DNA from: BM003 sp963699835
Lineage (GTDB): Bacteria > Pseudomonadota > Gammaproteobacteria > Steroidobacterales > BM003
Direction of reading: 5' to 3'
Assembly (NCBI GenBank): GCA_963699835.1
Contig: CAVOVJ010000003.1
Coordinates: 1-64,000, forward strand
DNA: 64,000 bases
Shown one piece after another: positions 1 through 8,684 of the stretch. The notes under the pieces were generated by a model. It was not told the DNA's origin. It made no database searches and saw nothing but the letters and a program-made list of their open reading frames with translations. Every line of letters starts with the position of its first letter. The stretch's first letter is position 1. The position numbers were made by a program, and so were the translations under genes.

Positions 1-1028
1 AATTGCCGGATGGGCTGGCGATCCCCGCGGGCGTGGTGCCCGTTGCGAGCCAGGGTACCTACGACGCGGCTGCGGGCAGCTGGGAGGTCGGCATGCTTGC
101 CCCAAGTGCTGTCGCGGTACTCACCGTTCCGGCCCAGGTCGTTGCCGATCCGCTGCCGCTATGCATTGCCAATATGGCCATTGCGAGTTCCACTGCCGAC
201 GACGCGGACTTGCGCAATAACCTGGCGATCGCGGCGCTGCGTCGGCCCGGTGAGCCGGACCGCTGTGTTGACCTCGGCGTCGAGTTGGTGCGGTGGGGGC
301 CTTTCCTCGCGTGTGACGATGAGACCGTCGAGATCTGGGTCAGGGTCACGAATTTCGGTGCCGATGCGGCCAGCGATGTTTTGCTGGTGCTCGAGGACAC
401 CCCGGACCTGCCGCCGGGGCTGCGCTTCGTCGAGGCATCCTGTGGTGACACTACCACCTGCATCGTGAGCAACCTTGGCGGCGGTTTCTCGGCAACCCGG
501 ACGCTGCGCGCGGACGGTATCCGTAACCGCCAGAGCGAGATTTACGGTATTTCGGTTGCCGTGTCGAGCACCGGTCCGGACGCGCGGCCCGGCGACGAGA
601 GTGCCAGCCTGTCCGTTACCAAGGACCCCTTCGTGGAATGCAATTTCGAAGACGTGTTCGACAGTGGTGGTGGTGGTGGCGGTGGCGGGTGCTTTATCGC
701 GACCGCGGCCTACGGGTCGAAACTGCATCCGCACGTCGCAAGCCTGCGTCGGTTCCGTGACCGCTATCTGTTGACCCATGCAGCCGGTCGCGCGCTGGTC
801 GATCTCTATTACCGCTACTCGCCACCGGCAGCGGACTTCATCGCCGAACGTCCGCTGCTGCGCACGATAGTGCGCGTCGCGTTGTGGCCGGTCGTGATGG
901 CGGTTGTCCACCCGTTTCCTGGCGCGCTGTTGATAGCGTTTTTCCTTGCCGCAGTCGCCTTGATTTACCGACCGCGCCGCGTCGCCGCCGCCGGCAAAGG
1001 GTTTGCAGGAGCACAGCTCGATGAATAA
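1..1028 (+). CDS. Secreted repeat-type protein with CFI-box C-terminal anchor (5' partial)
   Basis: The reading frame is open from the left edge, so the true start lies outside the window. About 215 residues look like extracellular beta-rich DUF11/CARDB-type domains. They are followed by a run of eight glycines and then the motif CFIATAAYGS near residue 230, which is the hallmark of the CFI-box C-terminal domain. A strongly hydrophobic helix follows at roughly residues 290-328, with a short basic tail. This arrangement is typical of exported proteins held at the envelope by the C-terminal segment. The stop codon overlaps the start of the following lipoprotein gene (ATGAATAA), suggesting co-translation. 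The function of the exposed domains is unknown. Confidence 0.75.
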   Translation, partial: LPDGLAIPAGVVPVASQGTYDAAAGSWEVGMLAPSAVAVLTVPAQVVADPLPLCIANMAIASSTADDADLRNNLAIAALRRPGEPDRCVDLGVELVRWGPFLACDDETVEIWVRVTNFGADAASDVLLVLEDTPDLPPGLRFVEASCGDTTTCIVSNLGGGFSATRTLRADGIRNRQSEIYGISVAVSSTGPDARPGDESASLSVTKDPFVECNFEDVFDSGGGGGGGGCFIATAAYGSKLHPHVASLRRFRDRYLLTHAAGRALVDLYYRYSPPAADFIAERPLLRTIVRVALWPVVMAVVHPFPGALLIAFFLAAVALIYRPRRVAAAGKGFAGAQLDE

Positions 1029-1464
1029 GAACAAAGCACGACGCCACCTGTCTTTGCTCGCGCCGCTCGTGCTCTTGGGCGGCTGTACCAGCATGCAAAC
1101 CGCGCAAGATGACGCGGCTGAGCCCGAGCGCAACGTTGAGGTCGGCAATACGGTACGCGTCGTGACCCACGCCGGTCAGCAGATCGAATTCGAGGTAACC
1201 GCTCTCGACGATGCAGCGATCACCGGTGTGCGCAGGAAAAGAACCGGGCGAACGGTCACCGGCTACGAGATCGATCCGGCAGACAGGGATTCGCCGGATG
1301 AGACGCTACGGATCCCGTTGGATGACGTCGCGACGGTCCAGGTGCGCGAAGTCGATGGGTGGAAAATGGCTGCGGTGGTCGGAGGCGTAGGCGCGGTTAC
1401 GCTCGGCGTGTTCTGGTTGATGGACCTGCTGCTGGCCGCTGCGGTCACGGCGCTGGTCCTGTAG
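1021..1464 (+). CDS. Small lipoprotein with C-terminal membrane segment
   Basis: The 147-residue product starts with a lipoprotein signal peptide. The hydrophobic stretch ends in the lipobox L-G-G-C with Cys22 as the predicted lipidated residue. I chose ATG 1021 because GCAGGAGC sits about nine bases upstream; an in-frame start at 1003 would put extra residues before the signal. The middle is a hydrophilic beta-rich region. The last 32 residues are glycine- and leucine-rich and could form a membrane hairpin. It overlaps the upstream CFI-box gene by eight bases, so the two are probably one operon. No known family recognised. Confidence 0.8.
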   Translation: MNKNKARRHLSLLAPLVLLGGCTSMQTAQDDAAEPERNVEVGNTVRVVTHAGQQIEFEVTALDDAAITGVRRKRTGRTVTGYEIDPADRDSPDETLRIPLDDVATVQVREVDGWKMAAVVGGVGAVTLGVFWLMDLLLAAAVTALVL

Positions 1465-1639
1465 CGGTTCTCTCGCAACTACGCTGCGGTTGATCGCGGC
1501 CAGTGGCGACTGCCCGTCACACACCGAAGGGTTTTTTCGGCGCGTTGAGTTAGCTGAATGTCAGTAACGCGCCGAGTGAAAGGCCGCGCCCATACCGGGC
1601 GCGGAATGAGGATGCATGACATGCATCAGGAGAGGATTT

Positions 1640-2893
1640 ATGAAACACTCGTTGGTTCTTTCGGTCGGCATCGTGCTGACTGCATGGCTGGTCCTGGACC
1701 CGGCACCGGTTCTTGCGCAGGTGACGGAACAGGAACCAAATGACGCTTGCGTGGCGGCACAGAGTGTCGGCGCGATTGGAGGTTTTCCCGCGTTCGTATC
1801 GGGTAGCCTCGATGTCGACTACAGCGCGGATCCGCCCGTCTACGACATTGATTTCTATCGGTTCGACGCAAGCCCGGGGATGCGGTTGCGCGCGGAGCTC
1901 CGCGGGGCAAGCAGTGGCGTGGGCACGCTCGGCGATCCGTACCTTGGATTGTTCGACTCCGACTGCAATCTGCTTACGGCGAACGATGACTCGGTGCTCG
2001 GTCTCGATTCGCAGATCGATTTGGAAGTGCCCGCAGACGGCGTTGTTGTCCTCGCCGCGAGCGGCTGCTGCGATAACGAGTTTATTGGGTCACACGGCCA
2101 GGAGGGCAGTTATGAGCTCGGTATCCTCGAGGCGCCGCCGGCGATCGGGTCGATCAGCGGCCGGGTGGTGAGCGCGTCTAGCGGTGAGCCGCTGTCGGGT
2201 GTCGATTCGCCGTACGCGTTTGCGGAATTGTTTCGCTGTAGCAATGCCGGTTGCTTCAATTACGTCGTTTTCGTGCCGATCGACGCCGCAGGCATATTCA
2301 GAGTCGAGACTGACGGTAACGGCGCTCCGCTGGAAGTCGGCCATTATCTGATCGCGGCGCGCGCCGACGGCTATCAGCCTGCGGAAACGGCTCCATTCGC
2401 TGTCGGCGAGGCGGAGGACTATAACGTTGGCGACATCGCTATTGCACCGCCGCCGGTCCTGTTCTCGAATGTCATGCCGTGTCTGGACCTGCCGGTCAGC
2501 GGCGGTGTCTGTCGTTACTCGGTAGACGTGCAAAACAATACGCTGGACGACATCCGCGGTCTTGGCTGGAGCATCGTTCAGGCGTCAGGGACCGGATCAC
2601 CGCTCGGTTACAGCCTATTCCAGGCACACCAAAAGAGGTTTGTCCGGGTGCCCGCGATGGATAGCCGCACGTTGCAGTTCAGTTTCCGGGTGCCGGCCGG
2701 TGTTGCCGAAGGCGCGTTCTTCTGTGCCGATGCCTGGTTCTCCGATCGCGAAACGGCCTTCATGGGAACGCTAAGCAACATGCAACTGTTCTGTGTCAGC
2801 AAGCAGTTCGGTTCGTTTCGGGCGCTGGAGCCGAATGTGGCGGCGGCCTTGCTGCAAGCGCACGTCAATAAGCGCGGAAAGGTGAGACAGTAA
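1640..2893 (+). CDS. Exported protein with pre-peptidase-like and carboxypeptidase-regulatory-like domains
   Basis: ATG 1640 follows the Shine-Dalgarno sequence AGGAGAGG and begins a clear signal peptide (MKHSLVLS..., cleavage near PVLAQ). The 417-residue product starts its mature part with EQEPND, the usual opening of bacterial pre-peptidase C-terminal (PPC) domains, followed by a beta-sandwich with acidic metal-binding-like loops. From about residue 170 a G-x-I-S-G-R-V segment marks a carboxypeptidase regulatory-like fold. The last third has paired cysteines and no recognised domain. No catalytic residues are apparent, so a structural or binding role outside the cell is likely. A terminator follows at 2933. 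Confidence 0.75.
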   Translation: MKHSLVLSVGIVLTAWLVLDPAPVLAQVTEQEPNDACVAAQSVGAIGGFPAFVSGSLDVDYSADPPVYDIDFYRFDASPGMRLRAELRGASSGVGTLGDPYLGLFDSDCNLLTANDDSVLGLDSQIDLEVPADGVVVLAASGCCDNEFIGSHGQEGSYELGILEAPPAIGSISGRVVSASSGEPLSGVDSPYAFAELFRCSNAGCFNYVVFVPIDAAGIFRVETDGNGAPLEVGHYLIAARADGYQPAETAPFAVGEAEDYNVGDIAIAPPPVLFSNVMPCLDLPVSGGVCRYSVDVQNNTLDDIRGLGWSIVQASGTGSPLGYSLFQAHQKRFVRVPAMDSRTLQFSFRVPAGVAEGAFFCADAWFSDRETAFMGTLSNMQLFCVSKQFGSFRALEPNVAAALLQAHVNKRGKVRQ

Positions 2894-2932
2894 TTCGCGG
2901 CGACGCCGCTGCGGCGCCGGTGAAGTGCAGAG

Positions 2933-2961
2933 GCCCCGTCCGCAATGGACGGGGCTTTTTC
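2933..2961 (+). terminator. Rho-independent terminator
   Basis: Nine-base stem GCCCCGTCC (2933-2941) pairs with GGACGGGGC (2947-2955) around a five-base loop, followed directly by a T-run. It ends the gene at 1640-2893. Confidence 0.85.
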
Positions 2962-2974
2962 TGTTCAGCGATTT

Positions 2975-3012
2975 AGGGACAGTGACTTTAACTAATTTTG
3001 GCCACTGTCCCT
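2975..3012. repeat. Inverted repeat AGGGACAGTG / CACTGTCCCT
   Basis: Perfect ten-base arms at 2975-2984 and 3003-3012 enclose an 18-base AT-rich spacer. The AGGGACAGT core resembles REP-like palindromes scattered in intergenic regions of gammaproteobacteria, often next to RAYT transposases. No transposase is present here and I see no second copy in the window. Confidence 0.6.
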
Positions 3013-3103
3013 GAACTCCTAAACTCACCGTAAATGTTGCACCGACCGGGCCGGGTTCGCAGCGGGTATGATGAGCTAACTGTTCATCAAAGGCGCATGC
3101 CCC

Positions 3104-3781
3104 ATGCTGACCATCCACCACCTGGAAAACTCTCGTTCGCAGCGCATCCTGTGGCTGCTTGAAGAACTCGCCGTCGAGTACGAGATCAAGCGCTACAGGC
3201 GCGATCCGAACACCAGTCTCGCGCCGGCGTCGCTGCTAGAGGTTCATCCGCTCGGTAAGGCGCCGGTGATTACCGACGATGGCGTGACGGTGGCCGAGTC
3301 CGGCGCGATCGTCGAATACCTGGTCGGAAAATACGATGACGGTACGCTGTTGCCCGCCGAGGGCACGCCGCAACGCCTTGCTTACACCTACTGGCTGCAC
3401 TACGCGGAGGGCAGTTTCATGCCGCTGATGATCCTCTCGCTGATCATGGGCCGCATCGAGACCGCGCCGATGCCGTTTTTCGTCAAGCCGATTGCGAGGG
3501 GCATCGTTGCAAAGGTTCGCAACGGTTATCTCGATCCCAATGTGAGGCGTAACCTGGCATTCATGGAGTCATCGCTCGAGGGCCGGAACTGGTTTGTCGG
3601 CGATACTCTCACCGGCGCCGATATCCAGATGAGTTTCGCTGTCGAGGCCGCCGAGGTCCGCAGTGATCTCGGCGCCGATTATCCCAACCTGATGGGCTTT
3701 CTTGAAACAATGCGGGCGCGCCCGGCCTATCAGCGGGCACTGGAGAAGGGCGGACCTTACAGGCTGATGGGCAAGGACTAG
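3104..3781 (+). CDS. Glutathione S-transferase family protein
   Basis: The 225-residue protein has the full two-domain GST layout. The N-terminal thioredoxin fold reads LTIHHLENSRSQRILWLLEE, with a Ser/Arg-rich active-site turn at residues 9-13 and the cis-proline segment GKAPVITDD. The glutathione-contacting ESGAIVEYL follows at about residues 66-74. The C-terminal helical domain carries G-A-D-I-Q-M near residue 170. Family members conjugate or reduce electrophiles with glutathione in the cytoplasm; the substrate cannot be told. A TATGAT hexamer at 3067 could be a -10 element. It is monocistronic, with a hairpin at 3849. Confidence 0.93.
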   Translation: MLTIHHLENSRSQRILWLLEELAVEYEIKRYRRDPNTSLAPASLLEVHPLGKAPVITDDGVTVAESGAIVEYLVGKYDDGTLLPAEGTPQRLAYTYWLHYAEGSFMPLMILSLIMGRIETAPMPFFVKPIARGIVAKVRNGYLDPNVRRNLAFMESSLEGRNWFVGDTLTGADIQMSFAVEAAEVRSDLGADYPNLMGFLETMRARPAYQRALEKGGPYRLMGKD

Positions 3782-3848
3782 CATTGTCCCGTTGCGACGG
3801 AGCGACGGCCGGCTCGGGCACCGGCAGTAACGCGCCGGAAATGACGAA

Positions 3849-3883
3849 CGGGCGACACCGTCGCCCGGCCGGTCGGTTGTTTT
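3849..3883 (+). terminator. Possible terminator hairpin
   Basis: Eight-base arms CGGGCGAC (3849-3856) and GTCGCCCG (3860-3867) enclose a three-base loop. A weak T-rich stretch (TTGTTTT) follows about ten bases later. It is 68 bases after the GST stop. The displaced T-run makes this a modest call. Confidence 0.35.
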
Positions 3884-4030
3884 CGGGACATGCGGCGGCC
3901 CGGGCTCACCCCCTGAGCCTCGCTTTCGCTAGCCTGTACGCATGGGGCAGCCGGCGCCGATCCGGCTCGGTTGCCGAATGTCACAATCCGGGTGCCAATT
4001 CAGTGCGCGCCCGCTGAAGGGGAGCGAACA

Positions 4031-4603
4031 ATGCGCAAGGTTGTCTATTTCATGCTTTTTGTCGGGGTGTTCTTGTCGACCGCTGCGGTGGCGCAGGACG
4101 ATCTCGGTCAGTGGAGCGCCAATCCGTATCGCGCCGAGTCCACCGCCAACCCCTATGGCGCGGGCAGTCGCTACAAGCCCGACGGCGTCAAAAACCCCTA
4201 CAGTACTTACGGCAGCCCGTATTCCAACAACTCGGTCGCAAGCCCGTATGCCACCAATGCGCCAAAGCTCTACGACAGCGAGGGCAACTACCGCGGCAGG
4301 TTGAGCAGCAACCGCTACGATTCGGAGTCCACCTCCAATCCGTATGGCCGTTACGGCAGCCGTTACTCGTCGGAAAGCGCCAACAATCCGCATGGCGCCG
4401 GCAGCCGTTATCGCAGCGACAGCCCGAATAATCCTTACGGCACCGGGTGGCGGATCGAAGGCCAGGCGAAGACCAAGGCCCCAGCGCAATCGACGGCGTC
4501 GGGGGCATCTTCATCCGCGTGGCCCAAGCCATGGAAGCCGGCTGCTGCAGCGGGCAATGACAATGCTTCCGACCCTGCGATCGACTCAGAGACCGCCTTC
4601 TGA
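4031..4603 (+). CDS. Exported NPY-repeat protein
   Basis: ATG 4031 follows GGGGAGCG at a good distance and opens a signal peptide (MRKVVYFML..., cleavage after AVAQ). The remaining ~170 residues are built from imperfect repeats of the type NPYGxxGSRYxxES, with at least eight NPY or SPY/NPH units from 4120 to 4440. The last copies read NNPHGAG-SRY and NNPYGTGWRIEG. A low-complexity Ala/Ser/Pro tail follows. It has no catalytic features; such repeat proteins are usually secreted or surface associated and their role is unknown. A convergent terminator separates it from the next minus-strand gene. Confidence 0.8.
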   Translation: MRKVVYFMLFVGVFLSTAAVAQDDLGQWSANPYRAESTANPYGAGSRYKPDGVKNPYSTYGSPYSNNSVASPYATNAPKLYDSEGNYRGRLSSNRYDSESTSNPYGRYGSRYSSESANNPHGAGSRYRSDSPNNPYGTGWRIEGQAKTKAPAQSTASGASSSAWPKPWKPAAAAGNDNASDPAIDSETAF

Positions 4604-4608
4604 CCCGA

Positions 4609-4659
4609 ACTCCGGTGCGCCGGCCGGGCCGTCAAACGCCTGGCCGGAGTCATTATTTT
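4609..4659 (+). terminator. Hairpin between convergent genes
   Basis: ACTCCGG (4609-4615) pairs with CCGGAGT (4644-4650), with additional internal CCGGCC/GGCCGG pairing. CATTATTTT follows at 4651-4659. It lies just after the NPY-repeat gene and overlaps the end of the minus-strand gene at 4653. Confidence 0.55.
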
Positions 4660-5696
4660 GCCGGTTCCGACTCAACGCCGCGACGAAGGTCTTCGAGCAA
4701 CGCGGCGATCCCCTCGGCGAGCTGTTTGCCGCCGGCCGAGTGTTTGGCGCCGCTGGCAAAGCCTGCCACCTGGTCGGTGTAGGTACGATTGCCATAGAAC
4801 ACCACGGATTTGTCCTGTTCCGGGATAATGCCGGCGACGAGCTGCAGCGAATTATAGAAATGCGGCGAATAGATATGGCGCTCGGCAAGCGCCGCAAATT
4901 CATTGCCAAAGAAATAGATCCGGTGTGAGATCACAAAGCCGGGGCGATCGGCGATATTCAGCTTGAATACATAAAAACGATGCTCGATTTCCTGGATAGT
5001 TGCGCCAGGGAAATTTTCGAGGACATTGTGAAAGTTAGGCATCGAGCGCTTCATACCCTCCATTGCCCGGTTTGCCGCCTCGAGTTCCTCGGCCGGCGAA
5101 GTCGTTTTCGTGCGGCTGCGCTGGTACGGGGCGATGCCTTCGACTCCATCCCGCTGGTACTCGCGCAGGCGCTCGGCGAGAAAAGCGCGCAGGGCCTCGT
5201 TAACAGTCCCGATCAGCGCTGCGTCATCCAGTCCTTTTGTTTTGCCTCGCAGTTCGGCGAGCGCTTCCATTTCATCGGCCGACAGGTTGAACTCCTCGCC
5301 GGGCTTTACGTCCAGCAGCGCGCGTACCTCGCCGATCTCCTCAATGGTATAGCCGAGCCCCCCGAACTTGCTGACATCCGGCGGACCCTCGATCCGGGCG
5401 ACATCAAGGATGAACTCGTTGTACTGGAACAGGCGGTCGCCGCGCACGGCCTCGATGAGCTCCGAATAGGGCCGGTCGATTACCGCGACCAGCGCAATCG
5501 CGAGTTCGCGCTCCATGCTGTCCTCGCGGTCGTAAGTGACGATCTCGCCCGCCATCGCCCGCTCCTTCATCGATCGATCGAGATCGAGCAACTCGATGAT
5601 CTGGTCGAACGACGGGGGCACGTTGTCGACCGCGTCGGTTGCGACGGGGGCAATCGTCAATATCGCAGCAAGTAGGGGTAGGACAATTTTGCGCAT
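4653..5696 (-). CDS. Exported protein of unknown function
   Basis: I placed the start at ATG 5696, which gives a clean signal peptide (MRKIVLPLLAAIL..., cleavage near TDAVD) and is preceded by AGGAAG. Longer in-frame extensions are unlikely. The mature 320-residue protein is rich in helices with many Glu, Ala and Leu residues. Its C-terminal ~120 residues form a mixed alpha/beta segment with aromatic stretches (HRFYVFKL, HRIYFFGN, HFYNSLQ). No catalytic motif or named family is recognised. The C-terminal part resembles an alpha/beta substrate- or lipid-binding domain only in general character. Confidence 0.75.
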   Translation of the reverse strand: MRKIVLPLLAAILTIAPVATDAVDNVPPSFDQIIELLDLDRSMKERAMAGEIVTYDREDSMERELAIALVAVIDRPYSELIEAVRGDRLFQYNEFILDVARIEGPPDVSKFGGLGYTIEEIGEVRALLDVKPGEEFNLSADEMEALAELRGKTKGLDDAALIGTVNEALRAFLAERLREYQRDGVEGIAPYQRSRTKTTSPAEELEAANRAMEGMKRSMPNFHNVLENFPGATIQEIEHRFYVFKLNIADRPGFVISHRIYFFGNEFAALAERHIYSPHFYNSLQLVAGIIPEQDKSVVFYGNRTYTDQVAGFASGAKHSAGGKQLAEGIAALLEDLRRGVESEPAK

Positions 5697-5985
5697 AACA
5701 GAGCTTCCTGGTTGTGCCAAGTCAAATACCAGTCCCGGGTCGAGCCGGTGACGGTTGCGACGTCGGGTCGCCTGAACCCCGGACCTGAGAAACGATTTCA
5801 ATCCTGACGCAATGAACGCGTTCGCCGCTGTGGCATCGGGCCTCCCCGGGTAGCCGGGCAACTCGATGCGGAAGTGTTGTTCGAGTCTGGTATACCCAAT
5901 TCGATCAAAAGTGGAAAGCTGGCGCCCCGCAGCCTCGCTGGAAGTTGGCACGTGGACGCTGGCGGGGATCGCGGCGAGCGGTCGG

Positions 5986-6819
5986 TCATTTGCCGCTGGT
6001 GTCGGGTTCGGTCGCGGTCTTTGCGGCGTTCATCATCCTGCGTATTTTCTTTGCCGCGGGCGGGCGTGCGCCAGCCGGCCCGCTGATGCGCGCCAGGATC
6101 TCGCTCCACAAGTCGCCATAGGCGCGCGTCACGCGGCCGCCCGGCGCGGTGGCCGCCAGCGGCGCGCGAGTAATGCCCATCTGTTCGACCTCGGAAGAGT
6201 AAGGTATGGCGGTTTTTACAAACCCGATCTTGTCGCGCTGCGGGTCGTCGCACATCTTGCGATGCAGCGCCTTGCGCCGGTCGACCATGCAGAAAAACGG
6301 AATCAGCCGCAACCGGCTGTCGGCCTGGCGCAGATGGCCGGTGAGCTGGGCCAGGGTATTCAGTGACAGCGGTGTCGGGATCGTCGGGATCAGCAATACG
6401 TCGGCCGCCTCGAAAACACCCTCGGATACCAGCGAAATACTCGGCGCACAGTCGATGATCAGGACATCGTATTGCTTGCGCAGCGGCTTCAGCAGCCGGG
6501 CCAGGCGCCGGGTCGGTTTTTTCGCCTCGCCCAGCTCGAGGTCGAGATTGCGGTATGAGAAGTCCGCCGGAAGAATATCGAGGTTGGCGTAGTCGCTGCC
6601 GCGAATCCTGCTGTCGAGATCACTCTTGCCGTGCACCAGGCGACGGGCACCGCCCTTGACCTTTGCCCGAACCCGGAAATAGAACGTCGCGGCCCCTTGC
6701 GGATCAAGATCCCACAGCAGCGTCCGCAACCCGCTGGCCGCGGCAATATAGGCGAGGTTGACCGCCGTCGCGGTCTTGCCGACGCCGCCCTTTATGTTGT
6801 ATACCGCGAGCGTTTTCAT
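5986..6819 (-). CDS. ParA-family ATPase coupled to CHAD protein
   Basis: The 277-residue product has the deviant Walker A motif KGGVGKT at residues 10-16, including the signature first lysine. Walker A' follows as D-L-D-P-Q-G near residue 40, and Walker B as VLIIDCAPS near residue 118. These mark the ParA/MinD dimerising ATPases that bind DNA or membrane and position cargo. Its ATG overlaps the stop of the upstream CHAD gene (ATGA, 6816-6819), so the two are translationally coupled. There is no parB, parS-like repeat or segregation gene nearby, which argues for an orphan cargo-positioning ParA. The C-terminus after residue 250 is basic and probably disordered. Confidence 0.9.
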   Translation of the reverse strand: MKTLAVYNIKGGVGKTATAVNLAYIAAASGLRTLLWDLDPQGAATFYFRVRAKVKGGARRLVHGKSDLDSRIRGSDYANLDILPADFSYRNLDLELGEAKKPTRRLARLLKPLRKQYDVLIIDCAPSISLVSEGVFEAADVLLIPTIPTPLSLNTLAQLTGHLRQADSRLRLIPFFCMVDRRKALHRKMCDDPQRDKIGFVKTAIPYSSEVEQMGITRAPLAATAPGGRVTRAYGDLWSEILARISGPAGARPPAAKKIRRMMNAAKTATEPDTSGK

Positions 6820-8375
6820 TTGTCCTCACTCGTGAATAACCGGCGGATCAGACGCCGGTTGGCGGGGCTGGCGAAACGCGCGAATCGGCGCGAGAACTTC
6901 TGCCGCGCGCGCTGCTGGCCGATCTCGAGCCGGTCCTCCAGACGCCCCATTGCGAGGAAGGTCTCGACCGGTGTCTCTCCGTCCGCCGCCATAGCGGTTG
7001 CGAAAGACTGCAGCGTGTCTTGCTGCACCTCGCAGTCGTTGAAATCGCCGAGATTGTCTTGCAGTTTTTTCAGATCGCGCAGCAGTCCGGCGATTGCGTC
7101 CGCGTCGTACAGGCCCGCAAACAGGTCGAGCAGGTATCTGAGCTTCTTGCACTGCAGGCGAAGCTCGTGCAACGCCGCCGCCGGCGTGTCGTCATCGATC
7201 GCGCTGCCTTTTTTCAGCACGCGCCGGGCGATCTTCGCAATTCGTTCGGAAGCCACAGCGCCGAGCGGACGCGCAGCATTCGGTGTGTTCCCGGGCGCCT
7301 GATTCGGCTGGCTCAGAAACGCCTCCCAATCGGCCAGCAACCGCGCGTAACGCTCAGAGGCAAGGGTCTTGCGCAGACTCCGGTAAGCACGGCGCTGGCG
7401 TTGCTGCAGAAAGGTCTCGAGCGCATCGAGGTCGCGCCGCGTCTTCTCGGGCAGTGTGGCGCGATAGTCAGGGAGTTTAAGCAAGAACACATCGGCGTCG
7501 CGCGCCGGCCCGGTTGCCGCCGCGAGCCATTTGAATTCCGCTGCAAAGTGCGTAACGTCCTGGGCAGCGAACACCGCTTTTAACTGGCTCAGCGCCGAAC
7601 GAATTCGCCGCACCGTTACGCGGTAGTCGTGCAGGAACTCGCTGTCGGTCGCCGCCCGGACCCCGTCCTCGTTCAGGCGCACGATCTCGAAGAGCTTGCG
7701 ATGGATGCGTTGCATCGCATCCGCGGCGGCAGTTGCCGGGTCGAGCTCCAGCTCGAGTTTGCACGGGTTCTCCACCAGGCGGCCACCGCTGGCCTCGATC
7801 GCCGCGACGACCGCGTCGACGCTTTCACGGGCAAGCCCTGGAGCCTGTTCGAGCGCTTCGATGACGTTGGCGAGGTCCTCCTCGTATCCCTTGACCGGCA
7901 GTACGCGAATCAGTGCGGGCAGGGGCGTGCCCTGATCGCGCGCCGAGCGTGGCAGGCGCGCATGGCCCTGTTCCAGTTGCAGCCGCACGACGGTTTTGTC
8001 GTCACCGTCGAGCACGCGCAGCGGATAGATGACGCCGTTCACTGCGACCAGCGGCAGCAGCCGGCGAATGCTGACAGCCGGGGCGAGCGCGTCGCGCAAT
8101 GGACCGTCCGCAAGGCTCTCTGCAAATGCCGGCGCGGATTTTGCTCGCTCGCTGTGCAGGGGTTGCCCGTCGAGGGTAGCCAGCCTTAGCTCGCCCGCCC
8201 TATGCACAAGCGCCAGCCCGTTTACATGCAGGCGGGCATCAAACGTATCGTAGTAGGTGAGGTCGTGATTCCGCGCGGCCTCAACCCGTAAGCGGAAACG
8301 CGGGCGCAGGTAATCGACGATCTCCGTCGCGCTGAAGGGTCGTGTGGCACGAAAAATCCGTCCTTGCTGCGCCAT
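6816..8375 (-). CDS. CYTH-like/CHAD domain protein
   Basis: The 519-residue product has two parts. Residues ~1-200 look like a divergent CYTH (triphosphate tunnel) fold that lacks the usual N-terminal E-x-E-x-K motif, so triphosphatase activity is doubtful. Residues ~225-510 form a CHAD domain: helical repeats with conserved His, Arg and Lys, including HDYRVTVRRIRS, a second ALHELRLQCKKLRYLLDLF motif and LQDNLGDFNDCEVQ. CHAD domains bind polyphosphate and are found on polyphosphate granules. The gene is first in a two-gene operon with the ParA ATPase downstream and is divergent from the ATP-grasp cluster. Confidence 0.9.
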   Translation of the reverse strand: MAQQGRIFRATRPFSATEIVDYLRPRFRLRVEAARNHDLTYYDTFDARLHVNGLALVHRAGELRLATLDGQPLHSERAKSAPAFAESLADGPLRDALAPAVSIRRLLPLVAVNGVIYPLRVLDGDDKTVVRLQLEQGHARLPRSARDQGTPLPALIRVLPVKGYEEDLANVIEALEQAPGLARESVDAVVAAIEASGGRLVENPCKLELELDPATAAADAMQRIHRKLFEIVRLNEDGVRAATDSEFLHDYRVTVRRIRSALSQLKAVFAAQDVTHFAAEFKWLAAATGPARDADVFLLKLPDYRATLPEKTRRDLDALETFLQQRQRRAYRSLRKTLASERYARLLADWEAFLSQPNQAPGNTPNAARPLGAVASERIAKIARRVLKKGSAIDDDTPAAALHELRLQCKKLRYLLDLFAGLYDADAIAGLLRDLKKLQDNLGDFNDCEVQQDTLQSFATAMAADGETPVETFLAMGRLEDRLEIGQQRARQKFSRRFARFASPANRRLIRRLFTSEDK

Positions 8376-8684
8376 GCCGGGTTTGCATCACTATAGCCGC
8401 CTCCGGAGCCGTACATCGTAGCGATGCCACCGGCTAGCGGCAAGGCGGGTTACCAATATGCGTGCGGCGATGAGCGACCCGGTTGCACTGACGAAACGCC
8501 GTATTCCCGCGACAATACGATCCGCCGTTGCACTCTTTCAGTGCGCAGACCGGTCGCGCGGGTTGCCGGTAAGCTGGCGCTATTCACAAAACCCGGTTTA
8601 GTCTGTACGGTTGACGGGCGGATTGGGGATGCCCTGCAGTCTGATGATCCGTTTTGCATCGCTTTCGCCACGCCTGACCAGATA
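8376..8684. other. Divergent intergenic region, CHAD / ATP-grasp
   Basis: 309 bases between two divergent genes. They presumably carry both promoters. An open frame runs through from 8424 into the ATP-grasp gene but has no protein-like character. No clear promoter hexamers or operator repeats seen. Confidence 0.5.

Noticed and set aside
5986..8375. Plasmid or chromosome partition locus
   Set aside because: There is no ParB, no parS-like repeats and no replication gene; the only coupled gene is CHAD.
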